Shown here piece after piece: positions 1-7,928 of a stretch of DNA of 33,015 nucleotides. This DNA is from Caldilineales bacterium. Its GTDB lineage: Bacteria > Chloroflexota > Anaerolineae > J102. Location of the stretch: positions 1-33,015 of the forward strand of contig JAGFJG010000093.1 in assembly GCA_024102915.1 (NCBI GenBank). The letters run 5' to 3'. The notes beneath the pieces are model-generated. The model had not been told where the DNA came from. It searched no databases and was given only the letters and a program-made list of their open reading frames with translations. The translations under genes were made by a program, and so were the position numbers. Position 1 is the stretch's first letter. Each line of letters starts with the position of its first letter.

Positions 1-1
1 T

Positions 2-427
2 GCTTCCTACGGCATCATTGCCTATTTGCAGGGTCAGGTCTGGCTGGCCGCCCTTTCCTTCACCTTGGTCGGAGCCACCTTCGCATTTCTTTGGTTCAAC
101 GCCTATCCCGCCCAACTTTTCATGGGCGACACCGGCTCCCTGGCCTTGGGGGCCACCCTGGGCATTGTGGCTTTGATGACCGGGCAGTGGCTACTCCTCC
201 CCATCATCGCCATCCCCCTCGTCGCCGTCGTCCTCTCAGTTATCATTCAGGTCGTCTCGGCCAAACTCAGCCGTCGCTTTCTGGGCCGTGACATCCGCCC
301 CTTCAAAATGACGCCGCTCCAACATCACTTCGAACTTATCGGCTGGTCAGAAACGCAAGTCACCCAGCGCTTTTTCCTGATTGGCTTGATGGCAGGCATG
401 CTGGGCATCGCCCTGGCCCTGTTGTAA
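2..427 (+). CDS. mraY: MraY, phospho-MurNAc-pentapeptide transferase (C-terminal part)
   Basis: The gene enters the window already in frame, so only about 141 C-terminal residues are present. MraY is the polytopic inner-membrane enzyme that moves phospho-MurNAc-pentapeptide from UDP onto undecaprenyl phosphate to give lipid I. The visible part holds the family hallmark [11 protein letters not shown] (visible residues about 40-50, with the catalytic-type Asp) and the late cytoplasmic loop [12 protein letters not shown], the counterpart of the usual HHHFE motif with one His replaced by Gln. Hydrophobic helices lie before, between and after these motifs, and the protein ends in a membrane segment as expected. 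A TTG at 26 is only an internal Leu codon. The murD gene follows after 7 nt, so the two are surely co-transcribed. Family assignment is firm; the start is outside the window. Confidence 0.96.
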   Translation, partial: ASYGIIAYLQGQVWLAALSFTLVGATFAFLWFNAYPAQLFMGDTGSLALGATLGIVALMTGQWLLLPIIAIPLVAVVLSVIIQVVSAKLSRRFLGRDIRPFKMTPLQHHFELIGWSETQVTQRFFLIGLMAGMLGIALALL

Positions 428-434
428 CGACCTC

Positions 435-1955
435 ATGCTTATGACCCTTTCGTCCCACCCAGGTCTCGCAACCGCCTCTTCTGCCGACTTTTCCGGGCAG
501 AAATTGTTGGTGGTTGGTCTGGCGCGGGAAGGATTGGCAGCCGCCCGCTGGCTGGCCGCACACGGCGCCAGCCTCGTGCTCAGCGACCTGCATGGCAGCG
601 AAGCGCTCGACGCCAGCCTGAGCGAGATGGCCGGACAGCCGGGCGAAGTGCGGATCGGCCCGCAAACCGCCGAACTGCTCGATGGCATCGACGCCGTCGT
701 CGTCAGCCCCGGCGTCCCGCAAACCATCCCCTTGCTGCAAGAAGCGCGTCGACGTCACATCCCGCTGACTGCCGAGACCCGGCTCTTCGCCCAATTCTGT
801 CCGGCCCCCATCGTGGGGATAACCGGCTCCAGCGGCAAGACGACCACATCCACCCTCACCGCTCGCATGCTCGAAGCCGCCGGATTTCAGGTCTGGCTGG
901 GCGGCAATGTGGGGACGCCGCTGTCGACCGAAGTCGAACGGATGCAGCCGGGCGACCGCGTGGTCATGGAACTGTCGAGCTTTCAACTGCCCTATTGGGC
1001 GGAGCAGGAATCCGGCAACCAGGGGTCGATGCCCTGGCACGATTCGCACGGTCTCAGCCCGCACGTCACCGCCATCCTGAACATCACACCCAACCATCTT
1101 GACCGCCATCCCTCCATGTCGCATTACACAGCCGCCAAAAGCCACATCCTCAACTGGCAAACGGCTACCGATTACGCTGTGCTCAACCGCGATGATCCCA
1201 TGCTCGCCGCATGGGCGGAATCTGGCAGGGTGAGCGTGGAAGCCGGGGCGGGCCAGGAGGCGTTTACGCAAGAAATCGGGGCCAGAATCCTCACCTTTGG
1301 GCTGGAAAGCCAGCCTGCCCGCAACGGCAGTTGGCTGTCTGACGGCCGGATCTGGCTGCGCTGGCAGGGACAGGCTCAGCCGGTCATTGATGTGACGGAG
1401 ATCCGATTGCGCGGGCGGCACAATCTGGCCAATGTGGCGGCGGCATGTTGTCTGGCCAAAGCCGCCGGAGCGGATATCGAAGCGATGGCCGAGGCGATTC
1501 GGCAGTTTACGGGCGTCGCCCATCGGCTCGAAATTGTGCGCGTTGTGCATGGCGTGACCTGGATTAACGACAGCATCGCCACTTCGCCCAAACGAGCGCA
1601 GGCGGCGCTGCGCAGCTTTTCCGAACCGATCATCCTGCTGGCTGGCGGGCGTGACAAACATCTGCCCTGGGATGATTGGGCTACGCTCGTCCATGGGCGC
1701 GTGCGTCACGCCATTCTCTTTGGCGAAGCCGCCGGATTGATCGAGGCGGCGTTACACCCCACGCCGCCCGACAGCCAGTTGCAGAGCATCCAGACCTGCG
1801 CTGACCTGCCCCAGGCCGTTGCACTGGCCCATACTTTGACCCAACCCGGAGACGTCGTCCTGCTTTCTCCGGGCGGGACCAGTTACGACAGTTATGTTGA
1901 CTTCGCCGAACGAGGGCAGCATTTCCGAGACCTCGTCAACGTTCTTGCCGACTGA
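435..1955 (+). CDS. murD: MurD, UDP-MurNAc-L-alanine:D-glutamate ligase
   Basis: This cytoplasmic ATP-dependent Mur ligase adds D-Glu to UDP-MurNAc-L-Ala in peptidoglycan precursor synthesis. Of 506 residues, about 20-110 form the Rossmann-like N-terminal domain (LLVVGLAREGLAAA). The ATP loop GITGSSGKTTT is at about 128-138; its centre reads GSSGKTT rather than the commoner GTNGKST. The central domain has ELSSFQL and the NITPNHLDRH motif, and the C-terminal domain has RLEIV and NDSIATSPKRAQAAL. At 506 residues it is somewhat longer than the typical 440-460, partly from an N-terminal extension of about 20 residues and loops near 200. ATG 435 and ATG 441 are both possible starts; neither has a clear ribosome binding site. 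It follows mraY by 7 nt and precedes ftsW. Confidence 0.96.
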   Translation: MLMTLSSHPGLATASSADFSGQKLLVVGLAREGLAAARWLAAHGASLVLSDLHGSEALDASLSEMAGQPGEVRIGPQTAELLDGIDAVVVSPGVPQTIPLLQEARRRHIPLTAETRLFAQFCPAPIVGITGSSGKTTTSTLTARMLEAAGFQVWLGGNVGTPLSTEVERMQPGDRVVMELSSFQLPYWAEQESGNQGSMPWHDSHGLSPHVTAILNITPNHLDRHPSMSHYTAAKSHILNWQTATDYAVLNRDDPMLAAWAESGRVSVEAGAGQEAFTQEIGARILTFGLESQPARNGSWLSDGRIWLRWQGQAQPVIDVTEIRLRGRHNLANVAAACCLAKAAGADIEAMAEAIRQFTGVAHRLEIVRVVHGVTWINDSIATSPKRAQAALRSFSEPIILLAGGRDKHLPWDDWATLVHGRVRHAILFGEAAGLIEAALHPTPPDSQLQSIQTCADLPQAVALAHTLTQPGDVVLLSPGGTSYDSYVDFAERGQHFRDLVNVLAD

Positions 1956-1984
1956 TTCACCTTCCCCCATTAGTGAGGCCGGCT

Positions 1985-3226
1985 ATGCCACGCACCAACA
2001 ACGAACCATCCGAATTTGATTATCCCCTGCTAATCTCACTGGCGGTGCTGGTTGGGTTCGGCCTGGTGATGGTCTACAGCGCTTCCTATGCGCTGTCCTA
2101 TTTGGAATGGAATAATACTACCCATTTTTTCGCTCGGCAGTTGCTTTGGACGGCGTTGGGCATCGTGGCACTTGTGATAGGCGTCAACATAGACTATCGA
2201 GTGTGGCGCGACTGGGCCATTCCGATCATGGGAATTACATTGCTGGCCTTGATCGTGGTTCTTCTCTTCGGCAGCGATGAATTTGGCGCCAGACGCCAGT
2301 TCCTCAATGGCTCCATCCAGCCCTCGGAAGTGGCCAAGATTTCGATCATCATCTATGTGGCCGCATGGCTCACTTCCAAAGGGAAACGATTGCAAAATGC
2401 CAGCTATGGTCTGGCGCCTTTTGCCATTCTGTTGGGCTTGCTCATCGGTTTGATCGTCGCCCAACCTGCGATCTCCACCTCAATCGTGATCGCGGTCACG
2501 GCCGTCGCTATGTTTTTTATTGCCGGCGCCGATCTATTGCAAATGGGCATTATCAGCCTGCTGGGCGGAATCACATTTGGGGCCGTCATCTTTTTCAGTT
2601 CACACGCTCGCTATCGTGTCGAAGTCTTCGTCGAATCCCTGTCCAATCCGTTGCAGACGCAGAATTTGCAGGTGAAGCAGGCGATCACGGCGCTGGTCGA
2701 AGGCGGCGTTTTTGGGCAGGGTCTGGCCGAAAGCATCACCAAGCGCGTGAATTCGCTCCCGGCGGTTCATTCGGATAGCATCTTCGCCATCGTGGGCGAA
2801 GAGCTGGGGCTGATCGGCACGCTGCTAATTCTGGCGTTGTTCTTCTTCTTCGCCTATCGTGGCATTCGCATCGCCCTCCGGGCTCCCGACCAATTCGGCT
2901 CACTTCTGGCTTTTGGCATCACCACCTGGCTGGTATTCCAGGCATTCATCAACATCGCGGTCATCACCGCCACTTTCCCATTCACAGGATTGCCGCTGCC
3001 CTTCTTCAGCTACGGAGGTTCCAGCACAGTAGCCAATCTGGCTGCCGTCGGCATCCTGCTCAATGTCTCACGCGGAGGTCGCGGCTACAAGTTCAATGCG
3101 TATCCTTCTTTCTGGCGGCGGAACCGGCGGACACGTGTACCCGATTCTGACAGTCGTAGCAGCGTTGGCCAGCGCCAACCCAGCTATGCCCGCACCGCCA
3201 ATCGCCCCCGCCGAAAATCCCGCTAA
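1985..3226 (+). CDS. ftsW: FtsW, septal peptidoglycan glycosyltransferase (SEDS family)
   Basis: FtsW is the multi-pass membrane polymerase that builds septal glycan strands from lipid II together with a class B PBP. About ten hydrophobic helices are visible. SEDS motifs include QPSEVAK (about residues 112-118), SLPAVHSDSIFAIVGEELG with the essential-type Asp, and the C-terminal LPLPFFSYGGSS. I prefer ATG 1985 because GTGAGG lies 6 nt upstream of it; an in-frame GTG at 1973 would add four residues. The conserved core ends near LLNVSRGG. The remaining basic, Arg/Ser-rich tail of about 45 residues is encoded in DNA that also encodes the start of MurG in another frame (131-nt overlap, 3096-3226), which is unusually long. 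A frameshift artefact near 3090 that lengthens the tail is the alternative; the core is not in doubt. Confidence 0.95.
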   Translation: MPRTNNEPSEFDYPLLISLAVLVGFGLVMVYSASYALSYLEWNNTTHFFARQLLWTALGIVALVIGVNIDYRVWRDWAIPIMGITLLALIVVLLFGSDEFGARRQFLNGSIQPSEVAKISIIIYVAAWLTSKGKRLQNASYGLAPFAILLGLLIGLIVAQPAISTSIVIAVTAVAMFFIAGADLLQMGIISLLGGITFGAVIFFSSHARYRVEVFVESLSNPLQTQNLQVKQAITALVEGGVFGQGLAESITKRVNSLPAVHSDSIFAIVGEELGLIGTLLILALFFFFAYRGIRIALRAPDQFGSLLAFGITTWLVFQAFINIAVITATFPFTGLPLPFFSYGGSSTVANLAAVGILLNVSRGGRGYKFNAYPSFWRRNRRTRVPDSDSRSSVGQRQPSYARTANRPRRKSR

Positions 3227-4256
3227 CCCCATCGGTACGTTGGAGTTGCTCTATGCCGGCACAGCGGATGGCGTGGAGGCTGATCTGGTTCAGCGAGCCG
3301 CCATCCCCTTTGAGCCGATTGCAGCCGGACAACTCCGCATTTACAACCCCATCAAGCTGGCCCGAAATGCCGTCCGTCTGGTACGCGGCAGCCGTCAGGC
3401 GCAGCAGATGATCCACTCCTGGCGGCCTGACGTCCTCTTCGTCACCGGCGGCTATGTCTGCGCACCGGTCGTGTGGGCGGCTCATCGCCAGGGCGTCCCC
3501 GTCCTGATCTACCTGCCCGACATCACGCCCGGCATGGCCGTACAACGCCTGGCCCGTTACGCCGAACGAGTGGCCGTCAGTTTCCCGGAAGTGGCCGAAT
3601 TCTTCCCTGGCAAAGCCATCGTCACAGGCTACCCGGTGCGACCGGAATTGACAGCGCATTCGTTTGACAAACATTCTGCCCGAACCCATTTTGACCTCGA
3701 CCCGACCTTGGCTACCATCCTCGTTTTCGGCGGATCACGCGGTTCGCGTTCGATCAACATCGCCCTGGCAAACATCCTGCCCAGCCTGCTGCAAAGCGCC
3801 CAGGTCATCCACGTCAGCGGCGAAGTCGATTGGGAGGAAGCAAGCGGTCGGGCGAGCGAACTTCCTGTCGAGCAACGCACACGCTATCGACTTTACCCTT
3901 ACCTGCACGAAGACATGATCACCGCTCTGGTTGCCGCCGATCTGGCAATCACCCGCGCTGGCGCTTCTGTCTTGGGCGAATTCCCCGCCCTGGCATTGCC
4001 CTCGATCCTCGTGCCCCTGCCTATCTCCGGCCAGCATCAATACCCCAATGCCAGGTATCTGGCCGATCGTAACGCGGCGCTGATTGTCGAAGACGCTAAT
4101 ATGAATGCACAATTGCTCCCGGCAATTACCGAACTGCTCGATCACCCGATGAAATTGGCGGCAATGAGCGACGCCTGCGCCAAACTGGCCCGCCCCAATG
4201 CCGCCGCAGACATCGCCCAAACCCTGTTCGACCTGGCCGCACCTATCCGCACATGA
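3096..4256 (+). CDS. murG: MurG, UDP-GlcNAc:lipid I N-acetylglucosaminyltransferase
   Basis: MurG is a peripheral membrane GT28 enzyme that converts lipid I to lipid II on the cytoplasmic face. The start at ATG 3096 gives the canonical opening MRILLSGGGTGGHVYP; an ATG at 3063 would add 11 unconserved residues. The product is 386 residues. After the glycine loop there is an Ala/Pro-rich insertion (about 28-47) that typical MurG proteins lack, then LELLYAGT. The C-terminal donor domain has VFGGSRGSRSIN, HVSGEVDW and TRAGASVLGEFPALALPSI followed by a HQYPNA motif, all family signatures. The first 131 nt overlap ftsW out of frame, and the insertion largely coincides with the end of that overlap. 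The stop shares ATGA with the next gene, implying translational coupling. Confidence 0.96.
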   Translation: MRILLSGGGTGGHVYPILTVVAALASANPAMPAPPIAPAENPANPIGTLELLYAGTADGVEADLVQRAAIPFEPIAAGQLRIYNPIKLARNAVRLVRGSRQAQQMIHSWRPDVLFVTGGYVCAPVVWAAHRQGVPVLIYLPDITPGMAVQRLARYAERVAVSFPEVAEFFPGKAIVTGYPVRPELTAHSFDKHSARTHFDLDPTLATILVFGGSRGSRSINIALANILPSLLQSAQVIHVSGEVDWEEASGRASELPVEQRTRYRLYPYLHEDMITALVAADLAITRAGASVLGEFPALALPSILVPLPISGQHQYPNARYLADRNAALIVEDANMNAQLLPAITELLDHPMKLAAMSDACAKLARPNAAADIAQTLFDLAAPIRT

Positions 4257-4900
4257 CCGAATCCGAACGCCTGATCCTGGCCTTTTTCGTCCTGGCGGTA
4301 TTCGCCTACCAGGGCTGGCGGCGCGGGTTCATCTCCGAACTGGTCAAGTTCTTTTTGATCCTATTGGGCATTCTGGTCGGCACGCCCGAATGGTTGGGCA
4401 GCGCCGTCGTTCGGATCATTAATAGCATCTGGTTCCTGTTTCAAATTGCGATCAATGGCGGCGTCACACTGGTTATCTCTGGCGATTTCAGCGCCCAGGC
4501 GCTCGATCAGGTGATGTCGGACGCCACACAAGCAGGCCCGCTCATCCCGCCCAATAATGTGCAGGCGGCGCTGTTCTTCTTCATGCTGGTGCTGATTCTT
4601 CTTGGTTATCTCATTTCGGCCCGCGTCAAGAAGCGCTCGACGCCCATCCTTGGCCTGTTCATGGGCGTTGTCAACGGCTTGCTTTTAGCCTATCTTTTTG
4701 TGGTGCCGCTTGTCCCCGAATCCTATCTGCCAGAATTACAAAACACCAGCTTCTTAGGCGGCTTGTTCTCCCTGTTCGGTGTGGCGCTCGATGCATTGCT
4801 GGCGCCGATCAAGATGTTGTACGAGCAGGTTGGGCCAGTTGTCGTCATCGGCATCATGGTCATCATTATCATTCTCGCTGCACGGAATGTGCGGAAGTGA
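4253..4900 (+). CDS. CvpA-like membrane protein 1
   Basis: A 215-residue integral membrane protein that starts inside the murG stop (ATGA). The N-terminal helix is followed by GWRRGFISELVKFFLILLG (about 21-39), the pattern typical of the CvpA (colicin V production) family, where a basic RGF-x-EL stretch follows helix 1. Further hydrophobic segments are at about 55-78, 105-122, 133-152 (with GVVNGLLLAY) and 195-210, and the protein ends with a short basic tail. Its role is unknown; CvpA-type proteins have been linked to envelope integrity in other bacteria. The position between murG and murC suggests an envelope or septum role, but this is inference from context. It resembles the following gene in layout, so the two may be tandem paralogues. 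Family assignment is by motif resemblance only. Confidence 0.7.
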   Translation: MTESERLILAFFVLAVFAYQGWRRGFISELVKFFLILLGILVGTPEWLGSAVVRIINSIWFLFQIAINGGVTLVISGDFSAQALDQVMSDATQAGPLIPPNNVQAALFFFMLVLILLGYLISARVKKRSTPILGLFMGVVNGLLLAYLFVVPLVPESYLPELQNTSFLGGLFSLFGVALDALLAPIKMLYEQVGPVVVIGIMVIIIILAARNVRK

Positions 4901-4910
4901 ACGACGCCTG

Positions 4911-5480
4911 ATGGGCCCTCTTGAAATCCTTTTCCTGGCAATTTTCCTTTTCTTTGTGTTCATCTGCCTGGCGCGCGGCTATCCCAAAGAATTGGGGATC
5001 ACAACCGTCATCTTTGCCGCCCTGTTTTTGATCATGCAATTCCTGACGCCATATCTACCCCAGGCGTTGCAATGGCTGGCCGACAAACTCGGCCTCGGCG
5101 TCATTGATCCCCGGACGATGCAACACATCCTCGCCCTGACGTTCAGCCTGTTGTTCATCGGCATTATCTTTGCTGGCTATGCCGGACAGACCTTTACCTT
5201 TCCCGGCAATCAACGCAAAGGCGTCGAAGGCCTACTGCTCAACATCCTGGTCGGCGCTGTGAACGGCTACCTGGTCGCTGGCAGCCTCTGGTATTTCCAG
5301 GATTTTTACGATTATCCCGTCGCCGACTTCACCAATCTCGGCGGCACTCCCTATTTACTCGACCTGCCGCTTACTGCCACCGCTCAGGCTATCACGACAT
5401 TTCTACCCCCGGCGCTCGTGCCATCACTGGCATGGGGCGCTCTGCTCATCCTCATGCTGCTTCTGCGCGTACGCAGATAA
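4911..5480 (+). CDS. CvpA-like membrane protein 2
   Basis: A 189-residue membrane protein, 10 nt after its neighbour. ATG 4911 is chosen because it opens directly on the first hydrophobic helix (MGPLEILFLAIFLFFVF) and leaves a normal gap; upstream in-frame starts would run through the previous gene. Helix 1 is followed by ARGYPKELG (21-29), matching the RGF-x-EL signature of CvpA-like proteins. Other hydrophobic stretches are about 31-46, 73-92, 106-128 (with GAVNGYLVAG) and 172-186. The GxVNGxL element recurs in the preceding protein, supporting paralogy. The gene ends TAATG into murC, so it is probably translated together with it. I cannot name a function; an envelope role is suggested only by its place inside the cell-wall cluster. 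Confidence 0.62.
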   Translation: MGPLEILFLAIFLFFVFICLARGYPKELGITTVIFAALFLIMQFLTPYLPQALQWLADKLGLGVIDPRTMQHILALTFSLLFIGIIFAGYAGQTFTFPGNQRKGVEGLLLNILVGAVNGYLVAGSLWYFQDFYDYPVADFTNLGGTPYLLDLPLTATAQAITTFLPPALVPSLAWGALLILMLLLRVRR

Positions 5481-6928
5481 TGATTCCATCGGCCATGAAC
5501 TGGCAAGAACTTTTTTCGCTCCCACCCAACCAGCGCTCTGAACGCCGCTTCCATCTCATTGGCATCGGCGGCACCGGGCTGGGGCCTATCGCCAAAGTGC
5601 TGTTGGAAATGGGATTTCAGGTCAGCGGCAGCGATCAAACGCCGTCGCCCCGCACCGAAATCCTGGCCGGGCTGGGCGCAATCATTCATATCGGCCACAA
5701 GCCGGAGCATCTTCGGCATGCCGACACCGCGCCAATGATGCCCGATGTTGTGCTGATCTCATCCGCCGTAGCCAGCGAGAACCCCGAAGTGCAGGCGGCA
5801 CGGGCTGCTGAAATCCCCGTCGTTAAGCGAAATGATTTTCTCGGCCCCCTCACTCAGGGCCGCCGCGTGATCGCCGTGGCCGGCACACATGGCAAGACCA
5901 CGACCACCGGCATGATCGCCCACATCCTTAGCCAGAGCGGTCGTTCTCCCGGCTACATAATCGGCAGTTCGATACCGGGGCTGGGCATGAGCGCCGCCGG
6001 AGACAGCCCCTATTTTGTGATCGAAGCCGATGAATACGATTACGCCTTTCTCGGCCTCTCGCCCGACCTGATCGTGCTGACCAGCCTGGAATGGGATCAC
6101 CCGGACTGTTTCCTCACCGCAGAAGATTACATCGATGCCTTCCGCCAGTTCGTGGAGCGCCTGCGCCCGAAAGGGCGTGTCATCTTCTGTCAGGATGATG
6201 CGGAGTTGCGAAGTCTGGCGGCGGAGATGGGCGACGCTTCCTGGCTTGGTTACGGCAGCCGGGCCAATGCCGCCTGGCAGGCGAAGCATATCGACATCCG
6301 GGCTGGGACGACGACCTACACCCTGGAAGCCCCGAACGGTATTGTCCAGCAGGTGCGATTACAGGTCATCGGCTTACACAATGTTTTGAACAGCGCTGGC
6401 GCACTATTAGCCGGGCATGCCCTGGGCGTCTCCGTGCAGGAGACAGCGCCATTGCTGGCAGGCTATCGCGGCGCCGAACGACGCTTCGAGATCAAGGGCG
6501 AGGCGGTTGGCGTGATGGTTGTTGACGACTATGCCCATCACCCCACCGAGGTGCGCACCACGCTGGCCGCAGCCCGCGCCGCCTATCCCAACCGCGAGAT
6601 CTGGGCGGTTTATCAGCCGCATACCTACAGCCGCACCCGCACATTCCTGGATCAATTCGAGGGCGTATTCTCGCCCGCCGACCGAGTCTTCATCACCGAC
6701 ATCTACGCCGCCCGCGAGGCCGTCGACCCCGCCATCCTGCCGGAAATGGTGGCCGCAGCCAGCCGCCATGAACATGTCGAGACGCCTGGCTCCTTACCCG
6801 CCGTGCTCGACAGCCTGAGCCAGGCTGAGTCGGGAACCCTTGTCGTCATCCTCAGCGCTGGAACGGCCACCCAACTGGGCGACGCCCTACTCGAACGGCT
6901 GACCCGACGCGAACTGAGCGCCGCATGA
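5480..6928 (+). CDS. murC: MurC, UDP-MurNAc:L-alanine ligase
   Basis: MurC catalyses the first amino-acid addition to UDP-MurNAc in the cytoplasm. The start ATG 5480 overlaps the previous stop (TAATG) and yields 482 residues, normal for the family; an in-frame upstream start at 5432 would lie inside the previous gene. Signatures: HLIGIGGTGLGPIA (25-38) for UDP binding, AGTHGKTTTTGM (134-145) for ATP, VIEADEYDYAFL and EWDHPDCF in the central domain, and DDYAHHPTEV plus YQPHTYSRT in the C-terminal domain. EADEYD differs from the EADESD of many MurC proteins and recalls Mpl ligases, but the gene lies in a complete dcw cluster with no other MurC in view, so MurC is the sound call. The stop shares ATGA with murB. 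Confidence 0.95.
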   Translation: MIPSAMNWQELFSLPPNQRSERRFHLIGIGGTGLGPIAKVLLEMGFQVSGSDQTPSPRTEILAGLGAIIHIGHKPEHLRHADTAPMMPDVVLISSAVASENPEVQAARAAEIPVVKRNDFLGPLTQGRRVIAVAGTHGKTTTTGMIAHILSQSGRSPGYIIGSSIPGLGMSAAGDSPYFVIEADEYDYAFLGLSPDLIVLTSLEWDHPDCFLTAEDYIDAFRQFVERLRPKGRVIFCQDDAELRSLAAEMGDASWLGYGSRANAAWQAKHIDIRAGTTTYTLEAPNGIVQQVRLQVIGLHNVLNSAGALLAGHALGVSVQETAPLLAGYRGAERRFEIKGEAVGVMVVDDYAHHPTEVRTTLAAARAAYPNREIWAVYQPHTYSRTRTFLDQFEGVFSPADRVFITDIYAAREAVDPAILPEMVAAASRHEHVETPGSLPAVLDSLSQAESGTLVVILSAGTATQLGDALLERLTRRELSAA

Positions 6929-7911
6929 TCACCGTGCAATCATCATCCCGGACGCAACATCTCCAAGCCCTGGCGGCATTTGGACGCAATGGCCTGCAAG
7001 AAAACGCGCCGTTGGCGCCTTACACAAGTTTTCGCATTGGCGGCCCGGCTGAGCGCCTGCTGATCGTGCAGGCCATCCCCGATTTGTTGGCAGCGCTCGA
7101 TTACTGCCACAGCGAACATGTCACATTCCTCATGCTTGGCGGCGGCTCCAATGTCCTGATCAGCGACGAAGGCATTTCCGGACTCGTCATCGTCAACCAG
7201 TGCCGCGGCGTCGAGTGGCTCGATCAGCCCGCTGGCAGGCAGATGGCCCTGGCCGAAAGCGGCGTGGCGTTGGCCGGGCTGGCACGGGCATCCATCGCCC
7301 GGAATCTGGCCGGGCTGGGCTGGGCGGTGAGCGTGCCGGGTACGGTCGGCGGGGCGGTGGTCGGGAATACGGGCGCGCATGGCGGCTGTGTCGCCGACAA
7401 TTTGCAGAGTGTGCGGCTGTGGACAGATGGCGTGGTCGCCGAATTCGCCGCCGCCGACTTGCAGCTTGGTTACCGTCGTAGTCGTCTGAAAGATATCGTC
7501 ACAAAGCCGTCGTTCGGTCCGGTCGTGCTCTCGGCCACATTCCTACTTGAACCTGATCCCGAAGGCGAGGAACGCGCCCGCGCCGACGCCTATCTCGAAC
7601 ATCGTCGCCGCACCCAACCGGTGGACAAAAGCGCAGGCTCGATCTTCAAAAACCCTCCCGGCGATTTCTCTGGGCGCTTAATCGAAGCCGCCGGACTCAA
7701 AGGCCATCGCATCGGCGGAGCCAGCGTCAGCGAACAGCACGCCAACTTCATCATCAATCACGGCCAGGCCACCGCCGCCGATGTCGTCGCCCTGATGAAC
7801 GTGATCCGCGCCAGGGTTTTCGCGCAGTTCGGCGTCGTGCTCGAACCAGAAATCCAGTTCATCGGCGACTGGCAAAACAGCCCAAAACTATCGCCCATCG
7901 GCGATCAATAA
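6925..7911 (+). CDS. murB: MurB, UDP-N-acetylenolpyruvoylglucosamine reductase
   Basis: MurB is the FAD-dependent cytoplasmic enzyme that reduces UDP-GlcNAc-enolpyruvate to UDP-MurNAc using NADPH. The 328-residue product has the FAD-binding segments YTSFRIGGPA (33-42) and FLMLGGGSNVLISD (68-81), SVPGTVGGAVVGNTGAHG (136-153), and GYRRSRLK with the substrate Arg (184). The proton donor Ser is in SAGSIFKNP (Ser239) and the C-terminal Glu is in LEPEIQF (Glu309). The SIFKNP-type sequence and compact length point to the shorter MurB class. The start ATG overlaps the murC stop by 4 nt. The stop codon lies inside a short array of CAATnnC heptamers. Confidence 0.96.
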   Translation: MITVQSSSRTQHLQALAAFGRNGLQENAPLAPYTSFRIGGPAERLLIVQAIPDLLAALDYCHSEHVTFLMLGGGSNVLISDEGISGLVIVNQCRGVEWLDQPAGRQMALAESGVALAGLARASIARNLAGLGWAVSVPGTVGGAVVGNTGAHGGCVADNLQSVRLWTDGVVAEFAAADLQLGYRRSRLKDIVTKPSFGPVVLSATFLLEPDPEGEERARADAYLEHRRRTQPVDKSAGSIFKNPPGDFSGRLIEAAGLKGHRIGGASVSEQHANFIINHGQATAADVVALMNVIRARVFAQFGVVLEPEIQFIGDWQNSPKLSPIGDQ

Positions 7912-7926
7912 CCAATCCCCAATCAC
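7906..7926 (+). repeat. CAATnnC heptamer triplet at the murB-ddl junction
   Basis: Three consecutive 7-bp units, CAATAAC, CAATCCC and CAATCAC, cover the murB stop and most of the 17-nt gap to ddl. The units fall in the same ACCAAT/TCCAAT-like family as the array at 29172-29199 read on the other strand. This is a short and degenerate array, so chance cannot be excluded for this site alone. Confidence 0.5.
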
Positions 7927-7928
7927 TG

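Noticed and set aside
360..1709. Minus-strand open frame of about 449 codons opposite murD
   Set aside because: No domain is recognisable and it is fully antisense to a clear Mur ligase.
5480..6928. Mpl (murein peptide ligase) instead of MurC, because of EADEYD
   Set aside because: Position in the dcw cluster, length and the remaining motifs fit MurC, and no other MurC is present in the cluster.
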